Shown here one piece after another: positions 13,960-24,871 of a stretch of 64,000 nt of DNA; the stretch's first letter is position 1; each line of letters begins with the position of its first letter. Location of the stretch: the NCBI GenBank assembly GCA_022606135.1, contig JABYQN010000002.1:930001-994000 (forward strand), read 5' to 3'. The notes below the pieces were generated by a model, which saw only the letters and a program-made list of their open reading frames with translations, did not search any database and was not told the DNA's origin. This stretch comes from Fomes fomentarius. Taxonomy: Eukaryota > Basidiomycota > Agaricomycetes > Polyporales > Polyporaceae. The position numbers were made by a program, and so were the translations under genes.

Positions 13960-15960
13960 TTAACATACCGAGGTCGCCGCAGTCTGGGAGAACCCTTCGC
14001 GTTCCCCATCTGGACCCATGCTCTCCCAGTCGTCCGCGACCTCAGAGGAATGATACTCCACCCTCGCGCGCTCGAGCTCGACCTCCGTCTCGGCCCTCGC
14101 GAGCCTCCTGCGCTCCCGCTTCCGCCACTGGCGCACGGTCGTCGGCAGGCGCTTGCCCCTCCTCGCCTTCCTCCCGTCTGCCGCCGCATCGTTCTCCTCG
14201 GGGTCTGATTGCGGGGAGGAGCACGGGTCTATATCTTCTTCTTCGACCCGCGCGTTTGCAGGGTCTGGGCTCTTCGGGTCCGAGAGGACTGACCAGGAGT
14301 TGGAGCGAGTAGCGAGAGATACAGGAAGCTTGAGAGACGTGAACGACGGCGCAAGATCCAGACTGGAAGAGGCCAAGGGCGAAACCGAGGACGAAGGGAG
14401 GACAAGCGCAGGTCGAGCAGTAGCCGTCGACTGGGACACATAAAAGTCGTCCGTATCCAAGTCCGAGTTGGCACCAGCAGGCGAAAGCACTGCAGCAGAG
14501 CACGGACGACCGCTAGGCAAGAGGAGCCTGTCTGGAGTTGGCTTATATGCCGATGTCGAAGAGAAACCTGGTGTAGAGCCGGGTAGGTCAAAGAGTGTAG
14601 GCGCGGATGCACGCAGAGATACCAGTGGGGTATATGCGTCGGTCCTCGATACGCCAAGGTCTCTGGGGAGTTTGATGTCGGGGTCGAGCAAAGCTGGATC
14701 ATCCGCGTTACGCTTACGTTCGGCCAAGGATCTTAACACCGACGAGTACGAAGGGACCCTGGCATCGGAATCAGTAGAATCACTCATATTGGGACCAGGC
14801 GATACGGAGCTCCAGTCGGGACTAATGTGCACTTCGTCCTGCGCGTGCCGTCCCACATCGAGGACATCGAGGACGGGAGTGCGATCCGAGCGAGTGAATA
14901 TGTACGCGTCTTCCGTGATGATGAAGCTCGAGTGCACAGCACCCGCGACCAGAACAGTGACGTGAAGCTGGGAGTAGTGTTCGACAAGGATGCGAAGACG
15001 GATAGTCGAACTGACTGGCCGGATAGTGTTCCGATAGTAGGCACAGACTGAGACGAGGCGTTGGAGGACACGATAGGTGGCACGGGCTCTCATCATCGCT
15101 GTGACTTGAAGGTCGCGCGGGCGGAGGGCGACGGTGGTGGTTGCGGAGGTAGATGTGGAGGGGGATGCGGAGGGGTGAGTAATATGATAGTGGGTGCGAT
15201 GTTGGCACAGCCTGCGGAATGCTTGGTGAATTTCTTCGCTGAAGATCTGCGCACCTTTTAACAACGCTGTAGCGCATTTGAACGGAATGCTAGCGAATTC
15301 ACCTGATATATCCCAGCCACGCTCGCCCATACCAGTCGAACAACCGTCGAAGCAAGCGCAACCCGATGCACCCAGAATAGTTCCCCGATCCACAAGGCAC
15401 AAGAACCTAGGCCCCAAACTGTCGTCGAAACCGCATCCAGTGATAGTGTTGCGGCCCAGATTATGACTGTTCGTGCCAGGAAGGTAGCCAGTTTGACAGC
15501 TAGATGAAGGACGACAGATCGAGAGACCATGCAGACGACATGCCTGGCGACAGGGATGAGGTTCTTCGACGTTGTCTTGAGGAACGGGAGAAGAAAGACA
15601 AGACTTGCGAGGACGATGCGAGAAGAACACCCATACACGAAGCGGAGAGCGGTCCAGAGACAGTCGAATGCGAAACGAGCCTGAGGAAACGGCGTCAGAG
15701 TAGAAATGTACAACGAGTGCGGAAGATCTCGCCTTGCGCACGACCTTGCTAGACAAGACGGCGTGATAGTCCGGAACACCAGTAAGACCAACATCTACGA
15801 CATGAGCGATGACTGAGAGCGCGAGGCAGACGGAGAAAGAGGCGATGAAGTAGGCGAATAGGAGCTCGGAGCTGCAGATGGGATGCGCGTCGACGATTGT
15901 GGGGAAAGAAGGACGAGTAGCGGAAGCGTAGAAAGCGAGAAGGCACGCTGGCCAGCCCAT
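13960..15960 (-). CDS. Ser-rich multi-hydrophobic membrane protein, paralogue of 3172-4865
   Basis: Exons on the minus strand are 15960-15742, 15680-15303 and 15246-13960, joined in phase 0 to 627 codons. The frame of the last exon stays open across both introns to 15984, so an unspliced 674-codon ORF also exists. I prefer the spliced model because exon 2 in the other frame encodes long hydrophobic helices (WTALRFVYG, LVFLLPFLK, VVLHLAVKLATFLAR) like those of the paralogue. Exon 3 has TVLVAGAVHSSFIITEDA, matching the LIAGALYPAS block of the other gene. It then has a Ser/Pro-rich domain and a basic, Arg/Lys-dense tail (GRKARRGKRLPTTVRQWRKR). The first donor may be gtgcgc (used here) or gtcgtg six bases upstream. 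Function unknown. Confidence 0.62.
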   Translation of the reverse strand: MGWPACLLAFYASATRPSFPTIVDAHPICSSELLFAYFIASFSVCLALSVIAHVVDVGLTGVPDYHAVLSSKVVRKARSSALVVHFYSDAVSSGSFRIRLSLDRSPLRVWVFFSHRPRKSCLSSPVPQDNVEEPHPCRQACRLHGLSICRPSSSCQTGYLPGTNSHNLGRNTITGCGFDDSLGPRFLCLVDRGTILGASGCACFDGCSTGMGERGWDISGEFASIPFKCATALLKGAQIFSEEIHQAFRRLCQHRTHYHITHPSASPSTSTSATTTVALRPRDLQVTAMMRARATYRVLQRLVSVCAYYRNTIRPVSSTIRLRILVEHYSQLHVTVLVAGAVHSSFIITEDAYIFTRSDRTPVLDVLDVGRHAQDEVHISPDWSSVSPGPNMSDSTDSDARVPSYSSVLRSLAERKRNADDPALLDPDIKLPRDLGVSRTDAYTPLVSLRASAPTLFDLPGSTPGFSSTSAYKPTPDRLLLPSGRPCSAAVLSPAGANSDLDTDDFYVSQSTATARPALVLPSSSVSPLASSSLDLAPSFTSLKLPVSLATRSNSWSVLSDPKSPDPANARVEEEDIDPCSSPQSDPEENDAAADGRKARRGKRLPTTVRQWRKRERRRLARAETEVELERARVEYHSSEVADDWESMGPDGEREGFSQTAATSVC

Positions 15961-17528
15961 AACGGACGAGGTTGGGTATCGCAAGGATGAGAGGATGTAC
16001 CTGGGATGAACGAACCCTGAGCCTGGCCACCCTCTTCTGACTCACTGCAGGGTCCACGCCTGCAGTCACTACTCGGCTCTTTCTCCCAGTCACAGTATAC
16101 TGGCGCATTCTTTCGAGCATTTCGTTGTGAGCTTAATTCAATGGCCTCGAACGCAAGAGTTGTATATTTCAAGGAGAGAGGCGATGAGCAGCTTGGTGGA
16201 ATTGACTTGGTGGAATTGACTTGAAGGCATGGGCTTTCGACGTTCGTGGACAGTGATCGGCCATTGTGGGAGCATGTCGGAAGTGAGTGGGAGATTGCTT
16301 TGCGCAGGCCGAGCGATGCCTCAAGGACGCCGAAGAGCCCGAGATTAGATAACAAACGCATGATAAGTCGCTGAGAGGCGTAACATGCAGCTGTTCAGTG
16401 TTCTGGCTTCAATTTTTCTTCTCCGAAACAGTGTTCGCTCGCATTTTTTAGGCAGTTGGCGCTGCCGGGCATTCATTTCTTGAGCAGCTGTGTTTGCATA
16501 TCACGGCCAGTTGAGCGATGTCGTTGGCACATAGAATGATACTGGGCATCTGGCTGGCATACTACCCTGAGCTGGGCCGAGCATGGAGTGGCATACGCGA
16601 CCATTCTCAGCTCAGCTCAAGGGGGAATATGTGCGCAGAGCCGAGAATGATATGGATCCAACCAACCCTGGCTACTAGTACGTAACGATTGAGCTATGTG
16701 TGACTATGGTACATGTTCCGGCATACAACAGATCTAATGTTGAGATGGAATGGGGAAGGAAGGGGATGCGTACGTACAACCTCGACACAGAGCACCGTGA
16801 CTGGCATGATGTAGTACATGATGTACAATATGCACTGTTACATACGGCCATGTACTGGCTGGCTGCAGAGTACCTATCCAGCTTTGTATGGTGAAAGCTA
16901 CTCTTGGACGCATTCTAGGAGACCTTCTGCCACGTTGGGTTGAATCATGGATTTCTCTTGATCGCGAGAGTGCTGGGCAGAGAGCAACGACCCGTGGTCA
17001 AGGACACGCACGCCAACCTCTACGTGGTCTTCGGTATGCGGGGCCGTGGACTTCAGGTTGCTCAATCCCAGCCATTCCGTGTTGAGCGGCCTGTCCGCTT
17101 TCTCTGCTAGCGTTTGCCGTGAGTTCAGCCTGGATTATGTCAGAGCGATCTCGGGCGGACAGATCTCCGGCGTGCTTACACGGCGAGGACGGCTATGGCA
17201 TAGACTGGAATAGTGAATTCAGAGTGTGATCAACCACTGGCGAAGTCACTCACTTACTCTTCGCTGCAACGACACTGACTGGGATGATGAAGAGCTCATC
17301 ACCTTCTAACAAATTCTGTACTGTGGATATAAGGGCACGCAGATGGATGGCGAGACTCGAACCTATGACCAAGAGACACGTCGTGCTGAGGAAGCTGGCT
17401 GTAAATATTAGCATACCAATGAACATGTAACCAATGTGAAATGTCTGACCAAGTTATGAGGCCTAATGACATGCATAGTCACAGTTAGCGACAGCTCTCG
17501 CATGCGCACTGCATTGCACCTGGCATAC
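15961..17528. other. Intergenic and possible 3' end of DUF6534-like gene
   Basis: Upstream of the minus-strand membrane-protein gene and downstream of the DUF6534-like exons. A stretch at 17330-17460 read on the minus strand (for example GYMFIGMLIFTASFLSTTC) resembles the last helix of DUF6534 proteins, but it is one base out of frame with the preceding exon. Nothing else is recognisable. Confidence 0.35.
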
Positions 17529-18918
17529 CTGTGCTACATGCATACATGATCAAAGTGTCGAGAAGGTTGTCAGTCCTGAAGATTCAATGTGAGAATGAGC
17601 TGCCTTCCGGGATAATACTCAAGATTGAGCAGATGGATCTCACCTCTTGATCCCAGTGCGACTCTTGCGCAGACTTGTGACCAGACCAATAAGGATTATG
17701 ATATCTCCAGCGACTGTGATCGCAAAGCATGCGGACACAAGCCACTAGTGCATGTCCGTCAGTAGCATAGACATGAATTCGAATACAACCTCGCTCACAT
17801 TGTAATGGAACCACTCAGAATAGGTGTTGTGAACGACGCTAGATAAGTGTATATGGGATCAGCACCAGGGCACCAGGAGCAAGGTCCACACTGACAGTTC
17901 TACTGTGAGGGCTAGAAGGGGCATCTGACATCGGGTGACTACATGAGCTCCCAGTTGCAAATAAGCCTTGAGTGTGCTCTTACCGATGGCAAGTCCTACA
18001 TGAAGTTGGTCATCCTTGCACCGGACCCATGACATGCATAACAAGATGTACCTGATGCAGCTATTACCATGGATGACTACAAAATAGTCATAACGCAATC
18101 TTTCTGGTCGTCTCAGCCCGTCATGGACGTACTGCAATAAAGATATGCCATTGCCTTAGATAGTGTGGCAACACTATGTTTGGTTAGCAGATTTGGTCTA
18201 TGATTTATTGCTACATTACAATGAAGTTGCTTACCGTAGTAGAGCCTATGCATGAATATACTGTGCAGAGAGGAATCAAGTAAAGTAAGGAGGACAACAT
18301 AGAGAGGGCTTATCACCCACTATTGGCAGAGAAGGATGTCGATCATCTGTGGTAGGAATCATTGTCACAGCAAGCACCAACACAGGGAATGTTGACTTGG
18401 AGGCTCACTAATATCAGTGGCTGGAACTAGAGGGAGCCTCAAACTTAGTGTTCCACTGTCGATCAAGGCATTGTAGACAGGAGGCACATATGGAGAATGT
18501 GCTGCCTCTGGGGTTCAAAACCGTGAGATCATCTAATGTCATCGCTGTACACTCACAGGTTACTGCTCGAAGTCACTTCTTGATTGCCAAAGTTGAGAAT
18601 CATGTAGAAGTAGCTGATGGTGCGGATCGTCGTCAACTATCCTTGACAAGCAACTGATGGTACATACGATGAGTAGCTTGTGAGAGCAGTATGTATACTC
18701 TCTCTGATCCTTACTTGAACCAATGGGTCAGCATAGTAGGAGGTGAAGATTGGACATAGTCGAGATTACGCACAATATCGCAGTAACCTTGCATATATCA
18801 ATCATCAGTGTGCCAACACGCCAGGTACCCCATGCTCACCATTGCTTTGAATATGCGTGAGTCGCTTTTGTAGGTGCACACATACATGAAAACCTGCCAT
18901 AGCAACACGCCGAACAGT
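17529..18918 (-). pseudogene. DUF6534-like seven-helix membrane protein, incomplete or degenerate
   Basis: Four short exons fit the basidiomycete DUF6534 family of multi-helix membrane proteins of unknown function. They are 18918-18840 (LFGVLLWQVFMYVCTYKSDS), 18319-18235 (SPLYVVLLTLLDSSLHSIFM), 17744-17644 (ending SLRKSRTGIKR) and 17575-17529 (RTDNLLDTLIMYACSTG). The last two join in frame across a 68-nt intron and carry the family's RTD-x-LIxTLIxY signature. Between exons two and three, and before the final helix, candidate coding segments need a base shift or contain a stop (TGA after HLLLC near 18702). No convincing N-terminal exon was found in 18920-20270. It may be a pseudogene or a gene with unusual splicing. 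Confidence 0.5.
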
Positions 18919-20275
18919 CTATGGTAGATATTGGTGAGCTGATCTAGCCCAAAGACAACATGATAATAGAGATGCTTACATGAGCGTGATGCATAGGGTG
19001 ACCAGCCTGGCGGTCAGCGTGGTGTGCAGAGGTGCAGAGGTTGGCATTGTAAAGTGTATGTCGAGAGTGATCTCTGCAACTTGCATTTTCAGTACATAGA
19101 ACGAGAGCTGCGTGCTGCAACTTATACAAAAATGGTGACGGGAGGAATGTTATCAAGTTGTGCCTCCATTCTTGCACTCTCAATCTCAAAGGTGCCACTC
19201 ATCGACTTGGAGACGAAGAAGAACAGCCATACTCAACGTTGCTGTGAACTTGTGTGCAGCATCCCGCATATATCAGCCCCGGATATTCGTAGTTGCATAG
19301 ATATGACGTTGTATGACACGAATACAGCCCCATGAGCATGAGGGAAGCTGTGCACTGAGATATCGGGGAGCGTCTTGAGCTCAACCCCGCGGAAAAGACA
19401 TCCGGGACGCCACCTGTGGTGTAATGGGCAACAGGCCGAGTTGAGGAATGGAAGATTGATTGACATTGTGTTCCTTTGTGGGCGGTATTAACGAGCCAGC
19501 TCACGTAGGTTCCTGGAGACCGAGCAATGGAAGATGGCTCAGTGGCGTCAGCGGCTAGTGAGCAACATCTCCCATCCGACGCATCTGTCGGCACATGTGG
19601 GTCTGAGATTTCATATCAGTTGCGCAGGCAGTTAGTCGAAGTTCTTGCTCCAAGACCTATGTCAGAGTGTAACATCACAAGCTTCTGAATGAATCAATGG
19701 CCATTTATGGAGTAGCACTGAACGACAACAGATAACTGGGGCCAAGGGATGAGTTCTAGTCGCCAACCCTTTCTGTTGGGAATGAGCCATCCGACACCTA
19801 CTCACCATCAGTCTCAGGTGTATTGAGCTCAGAGATGTAGGAGGGCTCTATCCTTGCTTCATATTCGCCACCAGTGTGGGAGTCCATTGAGGTGCCAATT
19901 TGTGGAGTGGTATCGACCACTGAGGGTTGAGTTACCTAGGTAACTCAGATAGAGCTTCTATCAGCGAGTAGAGGAAGCACAAGTGTTACTGGCAACATAT
20001 GGAGACACAATGACATGAACGGACGACTTCAACCACTCACTTGCCTTCTTCTGTCGACGGGATGCACTGCAAAATGCAACCAATCTGTCATATTTGTGAG
20101 CAGAGGCTGTGAGTCTCGATAGGACAAACCATCACTGCACGAAATTGACATCGGCCGAGGTGAACGGATGTCACATTCCGCGATGAAGAAGTCGGCGATA
20201 TAGGCTGAATTAGTGATACAATCATCCAATGGTAGTTCAGTAATACAAATACAGCGATTTGCTCAGGCGATGTTG
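18919..20275. other. Intergenic, no supported gene
   Basis: Between the DUF6534-like exons and the 3' end of the Nas2/PSMD9 gene. It may contain the unrecognised 5' exon of the former. Short ORFs are present on both strands with no domain. Confidence 0.3.
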
Positions 20276-21082
20276 CTATCCGGAGTACGGGACGATATGG
20301 CATCTGCGCACATGAGAGTAAGCATGGTATACAGTCAGGACTTCGGAGGTACTTACCCTAACAATCCCCGACCTCCCCATCCCTGTCTCGGAACGAACAT
20401 CATCGTCACTCGGCAATCACCAGTCACCAACCTGCCAGACCTCCACCGCTATCTCGTGCTTGCTCCAAGAATGAGTTACTTGTTACTTAGCATGGCATCG
20501 GGAATTGGAACTCACGTTCTCTTGTGCAGCAACGAGCTCAGCCAACGGCTGCAATGACGATGAGCTGAAGGACGACATGTTCAGCGGCCCGTAGGACAAT
20601 AAGAGGTTCTCTCGCAAGAGTCCCTGCACAGGCTTGTCATGAGCTTCATCTGCTAGGAATGAGGAGTAAGTACTCACCGCGGCCACGGCCGGACTACCGG
20701 GTGCAACACCATCAACTCTAGCAAAAGGCTCAAGCGATGCTCCGGAAGTGGCAGTGACCATTGAGCTCTCCTCAGGCTCGCTCCCGGTGCTGGGATTGTA
20801 GACACTTTGTAACGCCACCATGATTCTGTCCATGAGGGCCGTGTGGTCATTTCGTAGCTCAATGATCCGCACGTGAGCATGTCGTACTGCCCACAAGTCT
20901 ATGTTGTCTCTAGAAAACCCTTCTGCATCAAGAAGAGGGCTGTCCATGGTAACGGAGTTGCTTTTGAGGATGGAGAACTGGGCCTCCATCTCGGCTTCGA
21001 TGGCATCTTTGCGAGCCATAAGACCGCGGACATTCTCAGCAGACGGCATGTTGTTGATTCTAGGAGGTAGCGTGAGCCCCAT
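20276..21082 (-). CDS. NAS2: 26S proteasome assembly chaperone Nas2/PSMD9 (p27)
   Basis: Chaperone that binds the Rpt5 ATPase during assembly of the 19S regulatory particle. Exons 21082-20678, 20623-20516, 20448-20357 and 20303-20276 give 210 residues, near the family norm. The N-terminal helical domain shows ARKDAIEAEM, MDSPLLDAEGFSRDNIDLWA and VRIIELRNDHTALMD. The PDZ domain starts at PFARVDGVAPGSPAVAAGLL, continues LSYGPLNMSSF and SSLQPLAELVAAQEN, and ends PRQGWGGRGLLGCHIVPYSG. The 28-base last exon completes that ending exactly. Exon 3 entry is uncertain: the frame-keeping acceptor gives RWRSGRLVTGDCRV, while the overlapping frame reads IAVEVWQVGDW, which resembles the family better but hits a stop. 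A second Met, 11 codons downstream, is an alternative start. Confidence 0.88.
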
Positions 21083-21220
21083 TACAGCGTAAGATGGTGG
21101 TCACCATAGGTGGTGTCAGTGAGTAAATTCATGAAGAGATCCGAGTCTATCACTGTCCTGCTTGCGCGTCTGGTGTACCCAAAGTCCTTAACTGCATATG
21201 GCAAGTCTGGCTACCAGTAA

Positions 21221-22109
21221 GTGGCGGCACTGCATGCTGTGTGGGGCACCACCAGTTGGGAACCGACATCCTTCACACTGTGCTTTCGTCTCTCTCTTTG
21301 GCTTATGGACGACATGGACGAGTTCACCGAGGGCAGCCATTCCGTACAGCTACGATCGCGCGGGCTGCGCAGGACCTTATTCATGTCGCAGAACTCGGCG
21401 TACGTCACTTGGCCTCAACGTGCAACTACTTCAACTACTTCTGACCTCAAACACCGACTATCCACTACAAGCGTGCATAGTGATCCGTACGTCCAGTTCG
21501 CTGCTATGTGCACGTTTAATATGAGCGTGATCGTTGACGCATCGTTTAGCTCAGACACAGTCAGTCCTATAACTTCACTCAACAGCCATACCAATTCTCA
21601 GGGGCGATGTATTTCATGTACGTTGCGACTTTCTCCGTGTGAAAAAGGAACACTGTATCTTGAAGAACCGCAGCGCGCTTGTCCTGTTGGATGTTCCACA
21701 CTTCCTCCGGGTGAGCAATGTCCCTCTGGCTCGCAAACCGTATCGTCACACATCGTCACCTTGCAGATCCAGCACTGGAATTTGACACAAGGAAGTATGT
21801 TACTCGGAACGTACATCGCAGACCCGTATGTTCCTCTTCACCCTGCGTGCGTTGTCGCTCTGGTTCTGACAAGATCTCATCATGCTAGATTCACCGGACT
21901 TCTCATCTCGAGATTCCTCATGGATCAGCAAGTTGATGCATCAGGGATCTTTGACTTCGGCTGCATCTTTGAGACTCAATACGATGATAGGCTCCTTGGG
22001 CTCCTCTTTGCCTGCGCTGGACAATGAGATTTACCGCACCCTGAGAGTCGGGAGCTATGACATGGGAAATGCAGACAATGAGGCTACAACCGTCTCTGAT
22101 GATTTATAG
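21221..22109 (+). other. Possible spliced or decayed gene, unrecognised
   Basis: A long open frame (21221-22027) overlaps a second frame whose 3' end (21882-22109) is low in complexity and reads like a Ser/Asn/Asp-rich protein tail ending NADNEATTVSDDL. Intron-like signals (gtgagcaatg near 21713, ttgcag near 21768, gtatgt near 21827, gctag near 21889) suggest a multi-exon gene. Bridging these gives DPALEFDTRKYVTRNVHRRP. I recognise no domain and could not build a complete model from a start codon. Confidence 0.25.
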
Positions 22110-22989
22110 TAGCACTGCATCATCCGAGACAGTACAGTAGGGTGAAATTGATGTATCCAAATTAGTTTTGACATCCGGGCCTTTTGTTCGATTCTGTGAC
22201 ATGTAGGCCACAAACATGATGTGTGTAATCATCACTCGTTGCTTGGCTCTTACTTCTTCGCTTAGTATCTCATTTTCTGTGGTTGTATCTCGCGGCAGTT
22301 TTCCGCTTCATGGCTGTATTCCACGAATGGCAGGTTGAGTTTCGAGTTGTCGCTAGCGTCCGATGGGCCATGAACACTTGTGTACTCCTGTAGGTTATGG
22401 TGCATTCCGTCATACCGGAGATTGAGAATATACGTAGTAGATTGTAGAATCATTCGGCATATCTTAGTGAGAGGAATGCATCTCGATTTCATGCTACCCT
22501 GATTGGACATTGATCCCCTTTCACATGGGCCGTGATTGGGGAATTTCTCTTTCAACAAAGCCTATGTGTATGTCATTCGAGTCATGCGATGGTCACTCAT
22601 CCAAGCGTCGTATCTCATTTCAAAATGACTACCGTGGGTACATCGGGAACACAAGATACACTTCATGTTACAATAGATCACGTTCGTGACTCGTAAACAT
22701 CGTACTGGCAGTGGCGCGAGTTGAAATGATGGGAAAGGGTGGGGTAGTAGAGTCACCATCTCAAAGAGCAAAGTACATACTGCTCAAGTTGGAGAAGATC
22801 AGGTTGTTGTGCCGAAAGTAAGGACACACTGTTCGTTGCGACATACTTGTGAAGTTCCTCGATACACCTCAAAAATAGACCGTAGACATTTACCTCTTGT
22901 CATGCAATGACGATTGTCTAGGAGCGTACTAGCACAGCATTCAGCGTTGGAAAGAAGAATTTTGACATGAAAGGTACGAACGGAACGCT
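22110..22989. other. Intergenic, no supported gene
   Basis: AT-richer spacer containing the 3' flank of the following minus-strand gene. Nothing recognisable. Confidence 0.4.
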
Positions 22990-24871
22990 CTACGAAGACA
23001 GCTTCGCCTTCTCTTCCACTCCAGGGACCTCAGCTGTCGCGTTAACGGAGGCAGAACCAGATCCACTAGAAGGAGACGGTCCATCGTGGCTTGACTCCTG
23101 CTGCTCGGGAGCGGTCTCCTGCACGGCACGTCGGCGTTCGCTATACTGCGGTGGGAGCTCGATAACCTCTTCCTCGGGCGGAGGGGGCAGCTCGTCCTCA
23201 ATGTCTGTGTGGAGAATGACCCGCGGGACAAGGGCAGGCTGGGCGGATATCCCTGCCTGAGCCGCTTTAAGCTGCGCCGCACTCGACCTAGCACCCGAGC
23301 GCGAGGACGAGCTGACGGTGCTCAGTGCAGCGCTCGGCTCGTGCCCAGAGTTACTGCCGTATGCAGACATACCGCCATACGCAGAGGAGCCCCCTCCGTA
23401 CGCGGACGAGTCGGCGCGGACTCCAGTCGGGGAAAACTGCGATGACGCTGCGGAGCTAGGCGACTGGGCGAACTCGAACGTTGACGGGCTGGTCTGCGGG
23501 GACCATGCACCGCTTCCCTTGCTCGGCCGTCCGATGAGAGGATTCGAGGCTGGATCTCCCAATGTTGCAGCGTACTCTGGGCGCTGCGACAGAGAATACG
23601 GAGCGACGGAGGAGTGGGAAGGAAGACCGCTCGTGGGGCTGTCGCTCTTTTCGCTATCAGCCAGGTCCACGCGTTGAGGGAATCTTCCGGCATCACGGTG
23701 ACGGACGCAGAACCAGATGGCAGCACCGATAGCAGCTATAGCTATGATGGCACCAACAATTATGCCGGCGATAACCCCCGAGCCAAGATCCTTAGTAGAC
23801 GATGTACGGCCAGAAGGTGATGTTTGCGAACTGGGCTGACCAATTTTGTTGGTCTCAGTCGGGGAGGACGTGGAGGTCATAGAAGGGGGATTGGTCATAG
23901 AAGCGGGCGATTGAGCGTCCAGGCAAGATGCGTCGTTGGACTGTCCGACTTGCATGAAGTCGGTTGTTCCACCCTGCCGGCCGACCGAATCTTGTACGAA
24001 GAAACCTAGTGTTGTGCCTGCCGCAACGTCTGCCTTCCAAATGAAGGTCGTATCCTGCGTATCAGGGGTCACCCAGAAGACACCTCCCCCGGGTATGAAG
24101 CCCTATAGGGAGTGAGATCAACGCATACAAAAGTATGCCAAACGACAGCACATACTGTGATTGAAACAGGCAGCTGCCCGCCATTTTCATATCCCCTGAA
24201 TGGAAAGACTCTGCAAAGTAGGACGAGTGAGAGTGGCGGCGAGTGGAGCACTGGTCTGAGCATACCCGCACTGAACTAGTCGTTGATCAGCTATGAATTG
24301 AAATTCGCCCCCTTTGATTAATCCATGAGCCAACCTAGCCAACTAGAAACTGGAAGGATGATGATACTCACGTGCTTCGGTTGAGTTGCACTGGGTGCTG
24401 CCAGTCTGCGCTCCTACCGTGATCACCGGAGAGACTCCGCCCGTACCAAAGCCACCTGCGTCGGACATGATGGCGACTACTGTACGACCCTTTGGGTGAT
24501 TCATGGTAGCCTTGAATGTACCCCGATTGTTTGTGTAGGCATCATCGGGGACGTTCAGGGTGGTGAACCGTCCGAAAGACTGTTGGTATTCTTCGGTGTC
24601 TCGATCGTACAACCATAGCAGGCTATGCTATACTCACGGATATGATGGTGAGTTGATAGGGAGCGACACCACCTAGCAAGAGATATGTTGAGCAGGCAAC
24701 TAGAAAGGATAGGTGAAAGTCAAGAGAGTCGGTACACTCACCTGTCCATGAGACCTCGAAGTCATCGCATTCGGTCGCTGCCCCGTACGAGAACGTGAAG
24801 TTCGCGGCACGGACATAGGACGACCACAGAGGCAGAATGGTCAGAAAGATGCCAAGAGTTGTCTTCCACAT
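22990..24871 (-). CDS. Single-pass surface protein with Ser/Thr stalk and PPxY tail (copy 1)
   Basis: Six exons on minus (24871-24742, 24672-24638, 24579-24372, 24311-24266, 24210-24156, 24102-22990) encode 528 residues. Order: signal peptide (MWKTTLGIFLTILPLW...), an extracellular domain beginning NFTFSYGAATECDDFEVSW with VAIMSDAGGFGTGGVSPVI and paired Cys residues, then a Ser/Thr/Pro-rich stalk. One membrane helix follows (about residues 266-292, IIVGAIIAIAAIGAAIWFCV). The cytoplasmic tail of about 235 residues is Ser/Tyr/Gly-rich and includes HTDIEDELPPPP followed closely by EEEVIELPPQYSERR. LPPQY fits the PPxY consensus bound by WW domains, for example Rsp5-type ubiquitin ligases. The layout recalls fungal Mid2/Wsc-type sensors, but the ectodomain is different and I do not recognise it. 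Two paralogues lie at 28716 and 31083. Confidence 0.85.

Noticed and set aside
13960..15984. Unspliced 674-codon reading of the minus-strand membrane gene
   Set aside because: It would replace the hydrophobic exon 2, which fits the paralogue, by a Cys/Ser/His-rich peptide with no similarity to it; both introns have usable GT..AG ends and keep frame.
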